Source: Corbicula japonica (Eukaryota > Mollusca > Bivalvia > Venerida > Cyrenidae). From it: DNA of 64,000 nucleotides. The notes beneath the pieces are model-generated. The model was not told the origin of the DNA and did not search any database. It was given only the letters and a program-made list of their open reading frames with translations. The DNA lies in contig JAZAYU010000115.1 in the NCBI GenBank assembly GCA_038501625.1, forward strand, positions 772,501 to 836,500. Reading direction: 5' to 3'. The position numbers were made by a program, and so were the translations under genes. Of the stretch, positions 23,016 to 37,400 are shown in pieces (positions within the stretch are counted from its first letter, which is position 1; the number at the start of each line of letters is the position of its first letter).

Positions 23016-26000
23016 GTAAGTTATTTGTTATTTTCCAACAAATTTAAGTATCACAAATCTGGTCTGATCTGAATTGGAAAGCAGACAGTGAAGAAAGTTA
23101 AGATTTTGTTTATATGAAAGTAATTTGAAACCGAAGATGTCGTATGTACTGGAAATCAAACTATTTTTGAAACAATTTGTGTTTTTGTTTTCTTGTATTT
23201 TATTGTCTAATCGTTGTTCGAAGTATGTTGAATTTTAAATGTACGACTTTTATTGGGATACGAGCTCAGGTCTGAAGGTTATAAAACTGAGCTTGGAAAC
23301 CAGTCTCAAATCTCAAGCATCGCCAGTCGCCATTTCAGCCAATCACATGCTTGAGATTTGAGACTGGTTTCCATGCTCAGCTTTATAACCTTGGGCACAG
23401 GTTGTAACGCATACTGTGTTACGTACTCTCGACGTCAGTTTCGTATCCGTATTCGTATTCGTATAACTAAAATCGTATCGACCCATCCTTATTTAAATGT
23501 CCGTGTACATGATAATTCAGGTGATGGGTACCTGTTTGACGTGCCGGGGCTGGTCTGGATCGAAGAAATAGATGGGGTAATTTGGTTTCAGCATATTTGT
23601 CTACAAGATGACCTCTGGAAGAAAAGTCAGCTACCTGAGGTACAGGCTATCTAACATTGTTGTTTATCATATGTCAATACTGTGAACTGATTTCATTATA
23701 GTTCATAATACTAAATTTATTACACCTCTTACAAATTATAAACACCCGAATGTATTAGTTATTGTGCCCATCATCTTTCGAGTGTCCGATGCCATTGCTG
23801 CCCTCGAAGCTATTCTATAAAATTAATGACCGATTTTTCGACTTACTTTTGTTAATATTACTTTCGCGTCGCATAGTTTCCATTTCCTCTCATTCATTTG
23901 CGTTGTATGCTTTTTTTCTTTTAACTTTTCTTTGCAAAAATTAAAAAAGTAAAACGATTGTTTGAATGCGTTTCCGGTATAATTCAAATTACAGACTACG
24001 AACTATAGTTAATTTGTATTAGATTGAAAACATTTACTATGAATAAGGAATCATTCATAAAAACCCAACAGGTACAATTGGTTCAGTTAATCCAAGAAAT
24101 ATCACGCAAATTGTTAAACATACCTTGATATTCTATTATTTTCTTTTAATTTCAGTAATATTGCTGTCGTTGTGTTGAATAGAATATTAATAATGCAATT
24201 CATGAAAACTGAACACTATTATTGCAGCCTGTCACCAGAGCGAGAACTGCGAAGAACACAAGTAACTTTACCCACGTGGATGTTGACATTGAAAATAGAA
24301 CAATGGTCATGTTTGATGCCACTTCTCAAAGAATAATGGTAATGTCTTACAGTACAATAATAAGTAATATGCCACGCTTTTTTTTATATCCATGAATTGT
24401 CTTATATACCGTTATATTTTAAGTAAATTAAAATATGTTTAGGCTTTTGAGTTACAAACAAATTATTGCCAACATTGTTGATGTCATTTGCAAACCTGTA
24501 TTCTAGCACATCTATTACTGTCAGTTTTATATTGTTTTCATTCACAGAGTAACGTTTTAATACTTCGATGAATTGTAGCAGTGACAGTTTTCGAAAGTCA
24601 CCCCAGTTCTTGCACACATGCTTTTAATCATTTTGTCTTACAGTCGCCAATGAACATGGTATTATCTATTGCGAAACAGGTTTTGAAATCTAAAATGTTG
24701 CATTAAAAGTTTCTTTAAAGAAGCTTTACTAAAACGTGTTCGTGTTTTCTCATTGTCAACACTTCGATGAATACAACGGTACAGGATTTTATACTTTATG
24801 GATTTTTCAAAACTAGATCGAGTGGTTTTCACTCTTATTAATGTTAGATATTTATACCCCCACGAAGTGTGAGGCATTTAGAGTTGCACTCGTCCGTACG
24901 TACGTCCATCTGTCCGTCCGTATATCCCCCGAATCTTATGGCATAAACTCCTCTTTAACTATCAGGCGGATTTCTTTCAAATTTGTAAAGATGACCTAAC
25001 AGGATATGTAGATGATCGTAAAGAAAAGTTTTTTTTCTGCGACCATTTTACCAGGGTTATGGCCCTTTGTTACAAACGGTGTTGTTGCAGTGGGTGAGGG
25101 GCATCAGTGGCCCGAGGACACGGTCTAGTTATATGACATTGTAACAGCCTTTAACAACTCATCGCCGTGTCTTGACGATTTGTTAATTGTTTATATTTAT
25201 GTTATTGGTTAAATAACATAGACCCTTATGAACCTCAGCCTAATAAATCAAATAATTTAGCAAAGCAGACAACCTTCCTTGACCTTATTATTTTATCATT
25301 TCTGTTGAAAATGGTTTCAATACCACTGGCATATATAACAAATATTTTAAATTTTCAGGTTTTTTTTTGTTTTTGGAAGTCGATGTCCCGTGTGGGTCAT
25401 CCAACGGTGTTTACATTTCGCAGCTTGTTTTACTTTTAAGGAAGGTGTTACAATTATAAAGATTCAGTGAACGGAAAATTTGCATATCAGGTTAACACAT
25501 GAACGAGGTATACACGTTCATGTATCGCGAAATAAGAAAAAAATAACTTACAATTGTATTTCGAATACCTTTATTTTATCCAGAAATACAATTTCAGTTT
25601 ATAATCACTACTGCGACAAAATATTTTAACCAGTATGGAAATATGATTTACAAATGAAAAAAAATACAATATCAGTTTCGCATTTTATTAGTAAAGAACA
25701 TCGGTACATTAAAACGACATGCAACCAACAAGGTGTTCGACAGCGTTCTGCACGTTAGGTGATTAACACTCGCCCATTTTGAATGTCATTTTTATTCGCA
25801 CGACGGTGACAGTCGTTTTCTTAATAGTTTATGAAAATTTCAGAAAAATCTTGAAAAAAATGTAGAATCTCAATTAATTTATTTACTTCCTGTCATTGTG
25901 TTCTTTCTGATGCCTTATCACAGAAAAGTCATCGAGTATCTATTCTTATAGCCGACATTGCGTTGTGTATACTTTATCTCAAGTCGTTAAGAACCATACC

Positions 26001-28416
26001 AGGGTAACTAAGAAAAGCTGCTCATTGATTGATCATATCTATACAACCCACCCTGAAAATATTATTGAAGTTTCTGTGCCCAAAATAAGTTTAAGTGATA
26101 ATTTTCCGGTATGTTTTACCAGAAAAATCAATAAACATCAAAAGGTCTATGAAGATAAACATAAAACTATAAAATACCGATCATTTATTAAATTCAATGA
26201 AAAGCTTTTTGTTAACGACATTTTACATTCTGGCATAGAATCAATAATATCAATAACCCAACCAACACTTGCGCTACATGTTCTTTATAATATATTAGAG
26301 AATTCGCTTAACAAACGTGCTCCTATTAAAATTAAACGTATAAAACGGATACACCAACCTGAATGGTATAAAAAAGAAATAAAAATTGCTAGAAAAATAA
26401 GGGATAAGTGCCATTGTCAGGGCGACTGGTAAACTATGCAATATGGCGAAAAAAAGTAACACAGCTTATTTCTAAAGCTAAAATAAACTGTTATTCCCAT
26501 GCGGTTCAAAACAAAACAAAGGTATTATGGAAACATATTAAAGCAGTTTCTTATGACGAAGACAGGACGCCATATTCATTGCCAACTAGATTATTGTATA
26601 AAGGTGAATTGCTTACAGATAAAAACCATATTGCTAATGCTTTAAATCATTATTTTATCAACATTGCTTCGAATGTGACAATCTCTCAAACAGACTTCAA
26701 CGCGTTTAATGATCTTGGGTTATTTTTATTAAATTTTATTATGCCATTTGAAGTTAAGAAATTGATTGATGGATTAAATACTAAAACATCAGCTTTGCTG
26801 TGATTACATTACACCTACAATTGCAGATATAATAAACAATAGCATTAGCAAAGGAGAATATCCTGACCAACTTAAAGAAGCTTATGTTTTCCCATTCTTT
26901 AAGAAGGGTCTAACAGATGATCCAAACAACTACCGTCCTATATCCATATTAAATACTATATCCACAATTTTTGAAAGACACGTTGCTAACCAAATGCATG
27001 ACTATTTTAGAAAAACGAACATTTTACATAAAACCCAATCTGGCTTTCGGAAATCCTACTCCTGTCAAACTGCTCTTACATATTTAATAGATAATTGGTT
27101 ATCAGCTATTGACAAAGGGAATTAAGTAGGTAGCGTTTTTCTTGATTTAAGCAAAGCGTTTGACATGGTCGATCATAATATCCTTTGACATAAATTAAAA
27201 CTTTACCATTTTGACAGAAAATCAATAGATTGGTTCTCTTCTTATTTGCAAAATAGAAAACAATTTATTAAAGTAAACAACGTACAGTCCGATAAACTTT
27301 GCATCAAGACTGGTGTCCCTCAAGACTCTATCCTTGGGCCCCTTCTTTTCTTAATCTACATCAATGATCTTCCAATGACACTAGAATCATGTAAAGTTGA
27401 TATGTATGCTGACGATTCTACTTTGCACACATCCTCTTCTAACATAAATGAAATACAATCACGACTTCAAAATGACATTGATAATATAGACAAGTGGTGT
27501 AAAAATAACAATATGTCACTAAACCCATTAAAGTCAACTTGCATGCTACTGGGAACGAAAAACAGGTTAAAGAGCTCAGACTCTCTAGTAATTACTTTAA
27601 ATCAAACTCAGCTTGAGAATGTACATTATCAAAATATTTTAGGCATTAATGTTGATGATTCAATAAAATGGCAAGTGCAGATAGATAAAATTTGCAGTAA
27701 ATTAAATTCAAAGCTATATCTGTTTAATAGAATATCAAAGTACCTCACATTTGAAACAAAGAAAATTTACTATAATGCGTATGTACTACCGATTCTTGAT
27801 TATGGAGTTATCTCGTGGGGACAATGTTCAAAAACCAACAAAGGTCGGATAAATAACTTCCAAAGACGTTTTGCCAAATTAGTGCTCGGTAAATCAGATT
27901 CATTCAACTAATACAGAACTTTTTAGCGAACTGAAGTGGTTATCATTTAATGACCGTATCAAATATCACACAGCCTCTCTTGTTTATAAAACCCTCCACG
28001 ACTTAGCCCCACAATATTTACACGATCTGATAGAAATAACACAAAATACGTCTTACAATCTTCGGTCTAACTCAATGCAATGTCTTGTCCATCCAAAGCT
28101 AAACACAGAATTTATGAAAAAGACATTTAGTTACTCTGGTATGATTATCTGGAATGAAATTCCTTTTCCCATTAAAAATTCATTCTCCCTGAATTTATTC
28201 AAAAATCATACAAACATCATTTATTGACAATAAATTCTTAAAATGTATCTAGATATACACACAAACTGGTAACTGCTCAGTGACTTGTCGTTGCTTTTTT
28301 TTCTACGAGTTTATGTATTATAATGTATTACATTATAGTATTTTGCCTTCTCAAAATATTGCCCAATTAACATATGTGATTTTGTATTGTTCATCTTTTT
28401 TATTTCATTTTAATTT

Positions 28417-28448
<32 letters not shown>

Positions 28449-31400
28449 GTTATAATATTTCATGATGGCCTCTTGAAAATAAGATTTGTATTATTGTTGT
28501 TTTACTTTGTACAAAACGGGTGGTGGGTTGTTCGTTTATACAAGAACCTGACGTCGAAAGTGTGATATTGGTGCATCTTAGAACCTGGTTCAAACTCCCA
28601 GTGGCAATGTGCGTTAGCTTTTTCACTAGCCTTTCCAATCCAAAGCCGTAACGTCTCTTGTTCTCTTTTTGTTAATCATTGGTGAGCTCGTTTTAAAAAA
28701 GATCAGCGTTTAAACTCATGTTCAGTTTATTTTTCTAGGTACAATTTGGTTGTGTGTGTGGAGGTTTTTTTCTGAATGGGGCTTTTCACAATTCGTTACC
28801 ATCTCTCAAAAGTAAATTTAGCTGTAGATTGTCTGTTTCGAAAAGCATTTGCTATTTTAGGCTCTGACGTTTGATAGCCACGACTTGTACTGGTTCTGGG
28901 AATTGTTTGAAGGCACCTCGTCTAAAGTCAATGGTAAAATAGAATAGTTCAAACATATTTTAGAACGTCTTTCTTTACTAGAGAGTACCATATTTAAAAA
29001 TAGTTTGCAGATTCCAAGTCTAAATACCAAACAACAATATCAACATAAATGTGCTTATTTTTGTATAATATTTATCTCTAATATGTAATTAATTCGATCC
29101 AGTCTCTTATGCCACTAAGCACTAGAGGAACAATTAAAACAAAAATGACTCCACATTTTCATCAAACTTTGTCATAAAATAAGTCGTGATGATAAATTGA
29201 ACAAACGTACTTTTTCTCCCTGCTCAGCTTAAAATAAAAGAAAAAGCATTGCCAAAGAGAAACCACCTTTCCTTGAACTGCAATTATAATAACATGAAAA
29301 GTTTGAAATCTGGTTCATCCGATAGTCATGACATTTGCTAGTCGTGATAAGCTTGTTGACATTTGGATGTACTTGTTCGCTTTGATGCATACAACGGATT
29401 CAACTTACAAAACAACCTACAAGCAAGGCCCATTTTTTCCATCCGATTTGTTTCTTACTCACACAGACTGTGTATTTATCACAAGTTCGCATTTTAAACA
29501 CATAATCATTAATAGCAGCCGTTATCGGTCTCTTTAATTAATAAGCGCAATAAGTATAGAAATTAGAAATTTTAAGTCAAACATGAGATGTGACGTCAGT
29601 TGATAGATAGTTGGATCTTCATAAGTCTTATTTTCTTACTTTTATACTTTAAATTCAGAACATTTAGCTATAGTTACCCCTTTTGTCTTTTTGTCATTTA
29701 GCCAGTTAACAATATTGGATGGAAAAATGCAGATAACCAACAAAAAGACAGTCAGAAATAACTAGATCCACCAATTTCATTACTAAAATAAACCAAAGGA
29801 ATTGGTAATAAAATATTAAACGAAATCTACAATTGTCTATTTACAGCATAATAACTCTTTTATAGGAATTTCCGTCGACTGGGTGACTGACGTTGTTTAC
29901 TGGACAGATGCCGCTTATGACATGATTTTAGCTGTTTCAATGTTCAGTCCCAACAAGGCGGAAATTATTGTGGACAGAGATCTGGATGAACCTTTTGGAA
30001 TCGTTGTTTTACCAAGAAAAGGGTAAAAACCGAATGCTTATTGTTTGATGTAGACATAGGACCTTCGTGGTTTGGAAGCTAAATGTCAAGTACTTTTGTT
30101 AGATTTACTGATGCTACGGATTTCTTTTATATGAATTTGTGGGACTAGATTACTGTCTTTTAAAAATGGGTTCTCTGTATATATTTTGCCATGATTAAAA
30201 AAAAACAAGAAATCTTTAACGAATTGTATTGGTGTACTCAAGTTTCACAATATGTTTTTTTACAGATTCAGGCTACAAAACTATATTTATACTTCAAGAA
30301 ACGAATACATAAGCTTAAAATGTTTATATTCATCTTCTTGTAGATTTTTGTTTTGGACGGATATAGACGAGTTCAATCCGCGTCTTATGAGATCCAGCCT
30401 GGGTGGCAGGCACATTAAACAACTCCTAAGCTTCTCACGGGAAGGCAGGCGCGCTAAATCGCTTTACATAGACACTGTAGAAGAAAGGTTACATGTTCTT
30501 ATGGCTAAGATCTGTTATATTTCTGTAGCATTTCTTCGTACATTGCATGATATTTTAAATCAATGTTTCATTAGGTCCTAAAAGTCAGCAAGTTTCCGTT
30601 TCTCTTGTCATTACTTTATTCGAAACTGAAGACCCCTTCCTCGCGCAACTTCTTACGGTTTAATGTCTCACAGCTTGTTCGCTTTTCTATTTAGCTCGCA
30701 ATTAGGTTAATGATTTCAATGTAAGTAATCTTTGCATTATAGAAAAGCTTTTAAAACAAGGTTATCGGTGTCTCAATTTAAAGAAAACCTTTTGCATTTT
30801 TTTATCGTCGATACCCAGATTTAATTGAAAAATACAGTTGCAGTTTTAGAATCACTATTGCAACAAGATATTTCACAGTCAGTTTTTTATGGAAATTTAA
30901 TTTATAAACTTCAAAAATAAAGGCAATGCTAATTATTCATAAAAACCATCTGTAAATTTAAAAAGAAAAATTACCAACATGATATTCTACAGCGCTCTGC
31001 AAGCCTGGTGATTAACCCATCTACAGTTGATCATTATGCTTACCTCGTTGGTTGCACGAGAGTGGCTGGGGTTTAATGGTTTATGAAGGTTTATGGGGAT
31101 TTTTTTTATAAAAACCCAGAAGCACGATTTTCTTTTATCCCTCTCATCGTGTTCTTGCTGATTTGACTCCAGGAGCTCTGGTTTCGGTAAGATCATTGAG
31201 TACCCGCCCCTTTAGCTTTGCAGTGCTATTAGCTTCTTTTGTTTTATATGTTTGTGTGATTTTGCATTCAACATTGTTGAACTGATGGGTGGGTTGGGCT
31301 GATTTCACCAAGACAACTTGTACATGTGTGTTGATATGAGAACCGGTTGGGGCAAGTGTGATGTCAGTGCACCCTATAACCTGGTTTAAATCCCCCAGTA

Positions 31401-34400
31401 GCAAATTGTTTTGCTACTGACCATTCTAAATGCGGTTACCCCAATGGTTCTCATTTTTGATAATTTTTTGTGGTGTCTTCTTTTAATTTGTCATACTTAT
31501 ATACATATGCAATGTTTTTTTCTCTTCTTTTTCGCTGCGTTGGGTGAGTGTGTTTTGTGAGTATGGCGATTCCTGATATGCATATTTAACTTTTCATACT
31601 ACTAATTATCTATTTACATTTCCTATTGATCTGTACATATATTTCCCATGAATCTGACTTTGGGTTTTCAAAGTATTTTTTATTCTTTATAATGCATTCC
31701 CGACTTGGTAAATGTTATTTATTCGAGACATATATACTTTTTATTTAAATCCATATATAATGACCATCAATAGAAAGTTACCACTTTCACAATAACTTTT
31801 ATATTGATTAAAATGAAAAACATGAAAAATTACATTATTGCAATTCGGGGTAACTTACTGTTTTAACAGGCTTTTTCCGCCAAAATTTGAAAGCTCAATA
31901 TTTTGGAGAAACAATAGAATCAACAGGAAAAACATAAAAGTCAATAGGAAAAATGTTACAGGTTGTTTCCCTTTTCTTCACGACAAGCAAAATTAAATTT
32001 GCTAAGAACCTGAAAGTTTTTAATGCTTTCTTTTATGACACAGTCTACTGTTTAGTTGGTCAAAGTTTGAAAATGTTTTAGCAGAAGGCTGTCGGGGAAT
32101 TAGCACAAAACCGGAAAAAGACTTAATAGTGGCAAACCAGCAGTGTGTTCAAGATCATGATAATAGTGATTATTTCAAATCCCGCTTTAAGTAAAACTTG
32201 AAATTCTATGAAGCCATTTATATTTTATTAATCACCTACAGCTGGTAGTAATAACCAGAGAGGTAACTTTCTATTGACGGGGATTACACTCAACCAAAGT
32301 TCTAATTGGTCATTAATTGTATATGTTAACAATGTATGCTAGTTTCGTTTCTTCCCTACGTCAAGAGAGGTTCTGGAAAGAACTGTTTTGTCTTGAAATC
32401 AATTATTAAATGTCTGTTTAATCTTTATTGATTGTTTTCTTAAATGAATCCAATACCATTTACTTACACCGTAGGGTCAAAATAAGAACAGTCTTTAATT
32501 GAAAGGGAGGTAATTTTAATATTGGATACTTTGAAAGGGGTTTATTTAAACAAATGTGCTGTTGATTAATCATGTTTTCTGTTTTTCCTGAGGGGTCCTA
32601 TTAAAATAAAACAAGGAATTTAGAGCAAATTTCTGTTTGCTTGACCTTTTTATGCAAGAAATGCATTTTTAGCAAAATTAAGGATAACTCTCGCCAAACT
32701 GTTCCAAGGTCAAGTATTACAAGATTAAAGCTTAAGTTGGACACTGTTGTTGGCATATGATCATAAATAATGAGTGAATTCAATGTCTTTCTAATAAAAA
32801 ATTACGGACAAAGAGTGACCAATTAGAACTTTTGTTGAGTGTATATATTATTTCGATATGTTTTAGAGGGTATTATATTTCACAAGATGTTGATTTGAGG
32901 TTGTTTAACATTTCATGTGAATGTCAGAATCTATTGGATGTATGAACTGGCTGGTGGTAACCTTCAGGGCATTAGCAGTTGTGACAGCAATGGAGAGGAT
33001 ATCAAGCATTTGCAGATCGCCATCAGAACCGACCTCTTTGACATTGGAATATTTGCCGTAAGCTTCTTCATATTTGTAAATAATGTGTAAATCTTTTTCT
33101 TCTGACCAAACGACGGCGAGGATGATGATGTAAAGTACAGTTTTCTTAAATCTCTTTTGTAAGTGATGGGAATTAACGAGAAAAAAAAAGAATTTTGTAG
33201 ATGTAACTATTTGGGGTATCGTCGTATGAACTTTTGAATTTTAGATCGTTAGTAACGGTCCTGGTTGAATAACAGTTCCTAAATTCATTGTTCATGATAC
33301 TACATAGAGTTTTTAAACTAAACTATACTCCGAAGTTAAGGAATTGAAAATACCGTGTAAAATGTTTAATAAGATATTGAACAACTTTTCTTATAGACAA
33401 AGAACTCATAAAAAATCCGGAGTCCGGATTTTCCTAATTAGACAATGGCTGATAATAATCCCCGTTTTTGGCATTTTGGGGCATTAAATAGCAAGTATGG
33501 CCTGTAAGGCACAGGTTCTGTTAATGGCACGCATTTATGCACATATTGTATGAAAATAGGGCCCGTTTATTAGATTGCATAATAAGAGAAAAAGGGCACG
33601 GGTTTGATAAATGACCTTAAAATGGACAGGACAAACACGTAATGTTAAAATCATATAAATTATCCCTAATGAAATGGTACCTGTTGTCCCAGGTGTGATT
33701 GTCAGCCTTTTGAAATACGTCATGTATAGGGAAGACTATTTATACGTTTTACACCAATATGCAAATGGTGCACATGACAAAATGTATGACATTAAAAATA
33801 CCCGCAATGATCCGTGATAATTGTTTTTTTTTCTCTTTTTTTCAGAATCAGTTGTTTTATATTGAGTATGGACGACTGAATATATATCATATGGAGAGAT
33901 CGAATAAAGGGCCCAAATCAGTACCCACAGGCGTACCACTGACTTTGACTATAATTGATAAAGGCCGACAGTACATCCGATCAAGTAGTGGATTGTTATA
34001 TTACATTAGACGTATTATGACGAAATATGGCTTGCTATCTCTGTGATTGGTGTAGATTCCGACCATATTGCAGACTATATGCATTGAGAATATTAGAATA
34101 ACGAACAATGTAGACCCTGATCAGTCTGCGGGATACATAGGTCACATGCACATTTTGTCACTGTGCGTCACATTTTATTCTTTTACAATAGCTCGTTAAA
34201 GAGTGAAATATGCATATTAGTTATGGCCACATCCAGCAGACAGAGCCTCCTACTCGGCTAAAAAGTAGAAGCCACAGACAATCAACGAAATAGTTCCGCA
34301 AAGTCTTTTTATCTTTCTCCTGGTAGAAAATACTTCCCTTAGCTATACATTATTATGGATCATTTTACCAATAAAAAGAGAATACATTTAGTTTGTATTA

Positions 34401-37400
34401 AATCTAACGAAAATTCTTTATTATTTCTGGTAGTCCATCAGATGTAATAGCACAATAGTTATATTTTTAATACATTTTGCGTGTGATTTTCAAACGTTCT
34501 TTTTCTATATTTAACATTTCATCATATCGAATTGTTTACTTAAAATAGATGTAGGTTCACAAACTAAAGTTAACTAGCCAACTTAATATATTATTTTTTG
34601 TTCTTAAAACATTTTACTTGTTTCGATTTACTTGTTCAAAAATCTATTTGACCTCCTTAGACCCATGTTTGTACTCCGGTTGTCCTGGACTTTGCACTAT
34701 GAGCAACATAACAGAGGATTGCTTCTGTGATCTACAGCAGACAGAAACCATAGACCCTCGTGTCAGAAGTAACTACTGCGGTATGTTTTTCTTCGCTCCC
34801 TGTGTATAGAGTAAATCGTCGCATCTGAAGTAACTTGTGTGGTACTTTTTCTGGTTTCTGTAGAAACTATAGAATCTCGTGTAAGTAGTATGTGTTGTAC
34901 AATGTTCCATAGTTTCCAGGTTTGCTATAAGGGGTTTACCCACTTGTCCGGTGTAATTAACGATTTTTTCTCTTTTTCTTTAAATTCTTTGAAAACGTGT
35001 ATTGCGTTTCAATAAAAGACTTAAAACTTCGTGCCCATAAATGTTACTTTAATGCTTGCTGGTTTAATTGAAAACTTGAATCGATAGTTTATTCATCATG
35101 TTATATGAATATAGGTAGATGAAGCTTGATATTAGGAAGAATTTTAGACAAAATTTTCGGAATGCATGTTGGAACAGCGACATTGGAGACAGAAGAATGC
35201 TTTTTCCGCAGAAGCTCGTGGCAAAATGTGTGCAGCGCCTCGCAGCGCCTCGACGTCACGAGTCATTGTGCGTAGTCGAATAGTTTTTGAACGGCTCTTA
35301 TTGCGACCACGCAACAGAATAAACGTCTTTTTATTGTAAAATGACAACAGTACACATAAGCACTTTCATCGCAGCAAAGTTCAAATTGAGTGTACATATA
35401 CACTGCTGAAACCCTTGTGTCCGTATGAGCTATTGTAATACAATTTCTTTTGAACTCTATGAGAACCTCGTGTCCTTGATAACCATCAAACTTTGTTTCC
35501 TGTTTTCTGAAGAAGCCTACGATCTTATTGTTCATAGCTACTTACCGTATTATGGTTTCTGGTGAAACATGTAAGCCATCGAAAATCGCACATGTAGTAA
35601 CCTTTGAGGCACGTTTCTCTGGACGAAAAATCTGAAATGTCCGTAATACTACTACTTATTTTGCCCAGTTTACATTAAATTGCGAGACCATTGCGTCTGT
35701 AGTCAATGCTGTTCCATGTCGCTTAGTTTACCCAGACGCCTTACACCCTCATATTTACCACTGCACTATGTTCTCGGTGAGTAGTAACTACTGCAGAATG
35801 TTAGAAACACAACACACACTAGTATTTCTAGAGAAAACTGATATCAGAAGAACATGTATTGATACTTAAAATACAAATCATATAATTATATTTTCAGGAG
35901 TGAAACAGTTCACAGGGCTTTTATTACCGAAGGGCGACGGAATATACACATTGACTACTAATTTTATAGAGTACAAGTCCACATCATTGCGATCGAGACC
36001 CGAGCCCCAGAAGGTTCTAAATGTGTCTTTACCCGTGAAAGCAGTGGCATCTGATGTTAGAACAATGAAAATATATTTCTACGAATACAGTACAAATGTC
36101 AGTATTCCCTTAGACCAAGTTGCTTGAAAGAAATTTACTTATACATATTATCTATCCCTATAGATTTCAAATTGTTGTGTTTTTTTTTCAGGGAAGATAG
36201 AATGTAGTCGAATGTTGTACACAATTGTATTGATAAGCGTTCATACGAGTATATTGTAATAAACTTGGTAACAGAATTTTAGAACAATTTCATTAGCATT
36301 TAACCATTAAGATTTCTACAGAAAATCGGTGTTTGCAGTAGACAAATACTAACATATGGGAGTTATATTAGATTAAAAGACGTCCTAACAGATAATTTTC
36401 TTCGTTTAGGTTATAAAATCTCTGAAGACGGAGGCAGGGGCCGAACCAGAAATCATCTCGTTTGCTGTCGGCCAGATAGGAGGTTGTAATTTATTTTAGG
36501 GCTGCAGTTGTATTGGAAGTAATTATAAAGCGAAAGCATGGCACATGTGCGTATTTTTAGCAATCCTGGTAGTCGCTTTAGCGATTCGTGTGGTCTTCCT
36601 TTCCTTGTCCAGCACCATGACAATTACCTTTCAATTGTCTACATTATTTTAAATGATATTTGATATAAATGTTTGTCATCAAATAGGTAGTGTCCGCAAT
36701 TGTCCTTGATTCTTTGCAGATTCTGTTTAATTCTTTATATGGTTCGTATGTTTAATTCTATGTTTATTCCTGTAACATGATTTTTTTTCACAAAAAGAAA
36801 TGATCTACATAGATATTCTAAAAAAATATTTTATAAGGGGTCGATTTTATTTGCATTAGACGTAAATTTTAAACGGTTGCATTAGCTGGCAACGCTTCTG
36901 ACTATGTTAAGAACATCATTACATAAAGATTTTCATTAATACAAGCAACGTACTATTAACATAACTTAAATCACATCTGGATAATATCCCAGTTCTAATA
37001 CAAGATGTTTAATCTTTCTGTAAGACAAGGCCATATCGTGAACATCTCCATGATAACTTTGTTATGACGTTTAATCTTTAATACATTAGTCTGCTGTTGT
37101 TGATTTGAATTAAATAGAAGCGTTTTTTTTTTAAGAATAACATATTTGTCAAAACTTGGCATCATGTTTCTGCATCTCTTAGGCTTAGCGTTCGACAGTG
37201 TAAGTCGAAATCTGTTCTGGACGGATGTCCTTTATGGTTACATTATGGTAACACAGGAGGACGGTTCGTTTCCTTACGTGCTGCACCGAAATCTCGAGCA
37301 GCCTAGAGCGATCGCAGTTCATCCTTCCAAACGGTATGTCATGTATTGGTTCACTTTAATTGGATGAGTCATTTTAGTCTTTGCTTTAATCTATTTGCCT

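Noticed and set aside
23358..23500. Start of a + frame (MRLVSMLSF) resembling the start of the gene A exon 2 frame (MRLISKLSF)
   Set aside because: The similarity is between MITE arms upstream of the splice acceptors, not between real N-termini.
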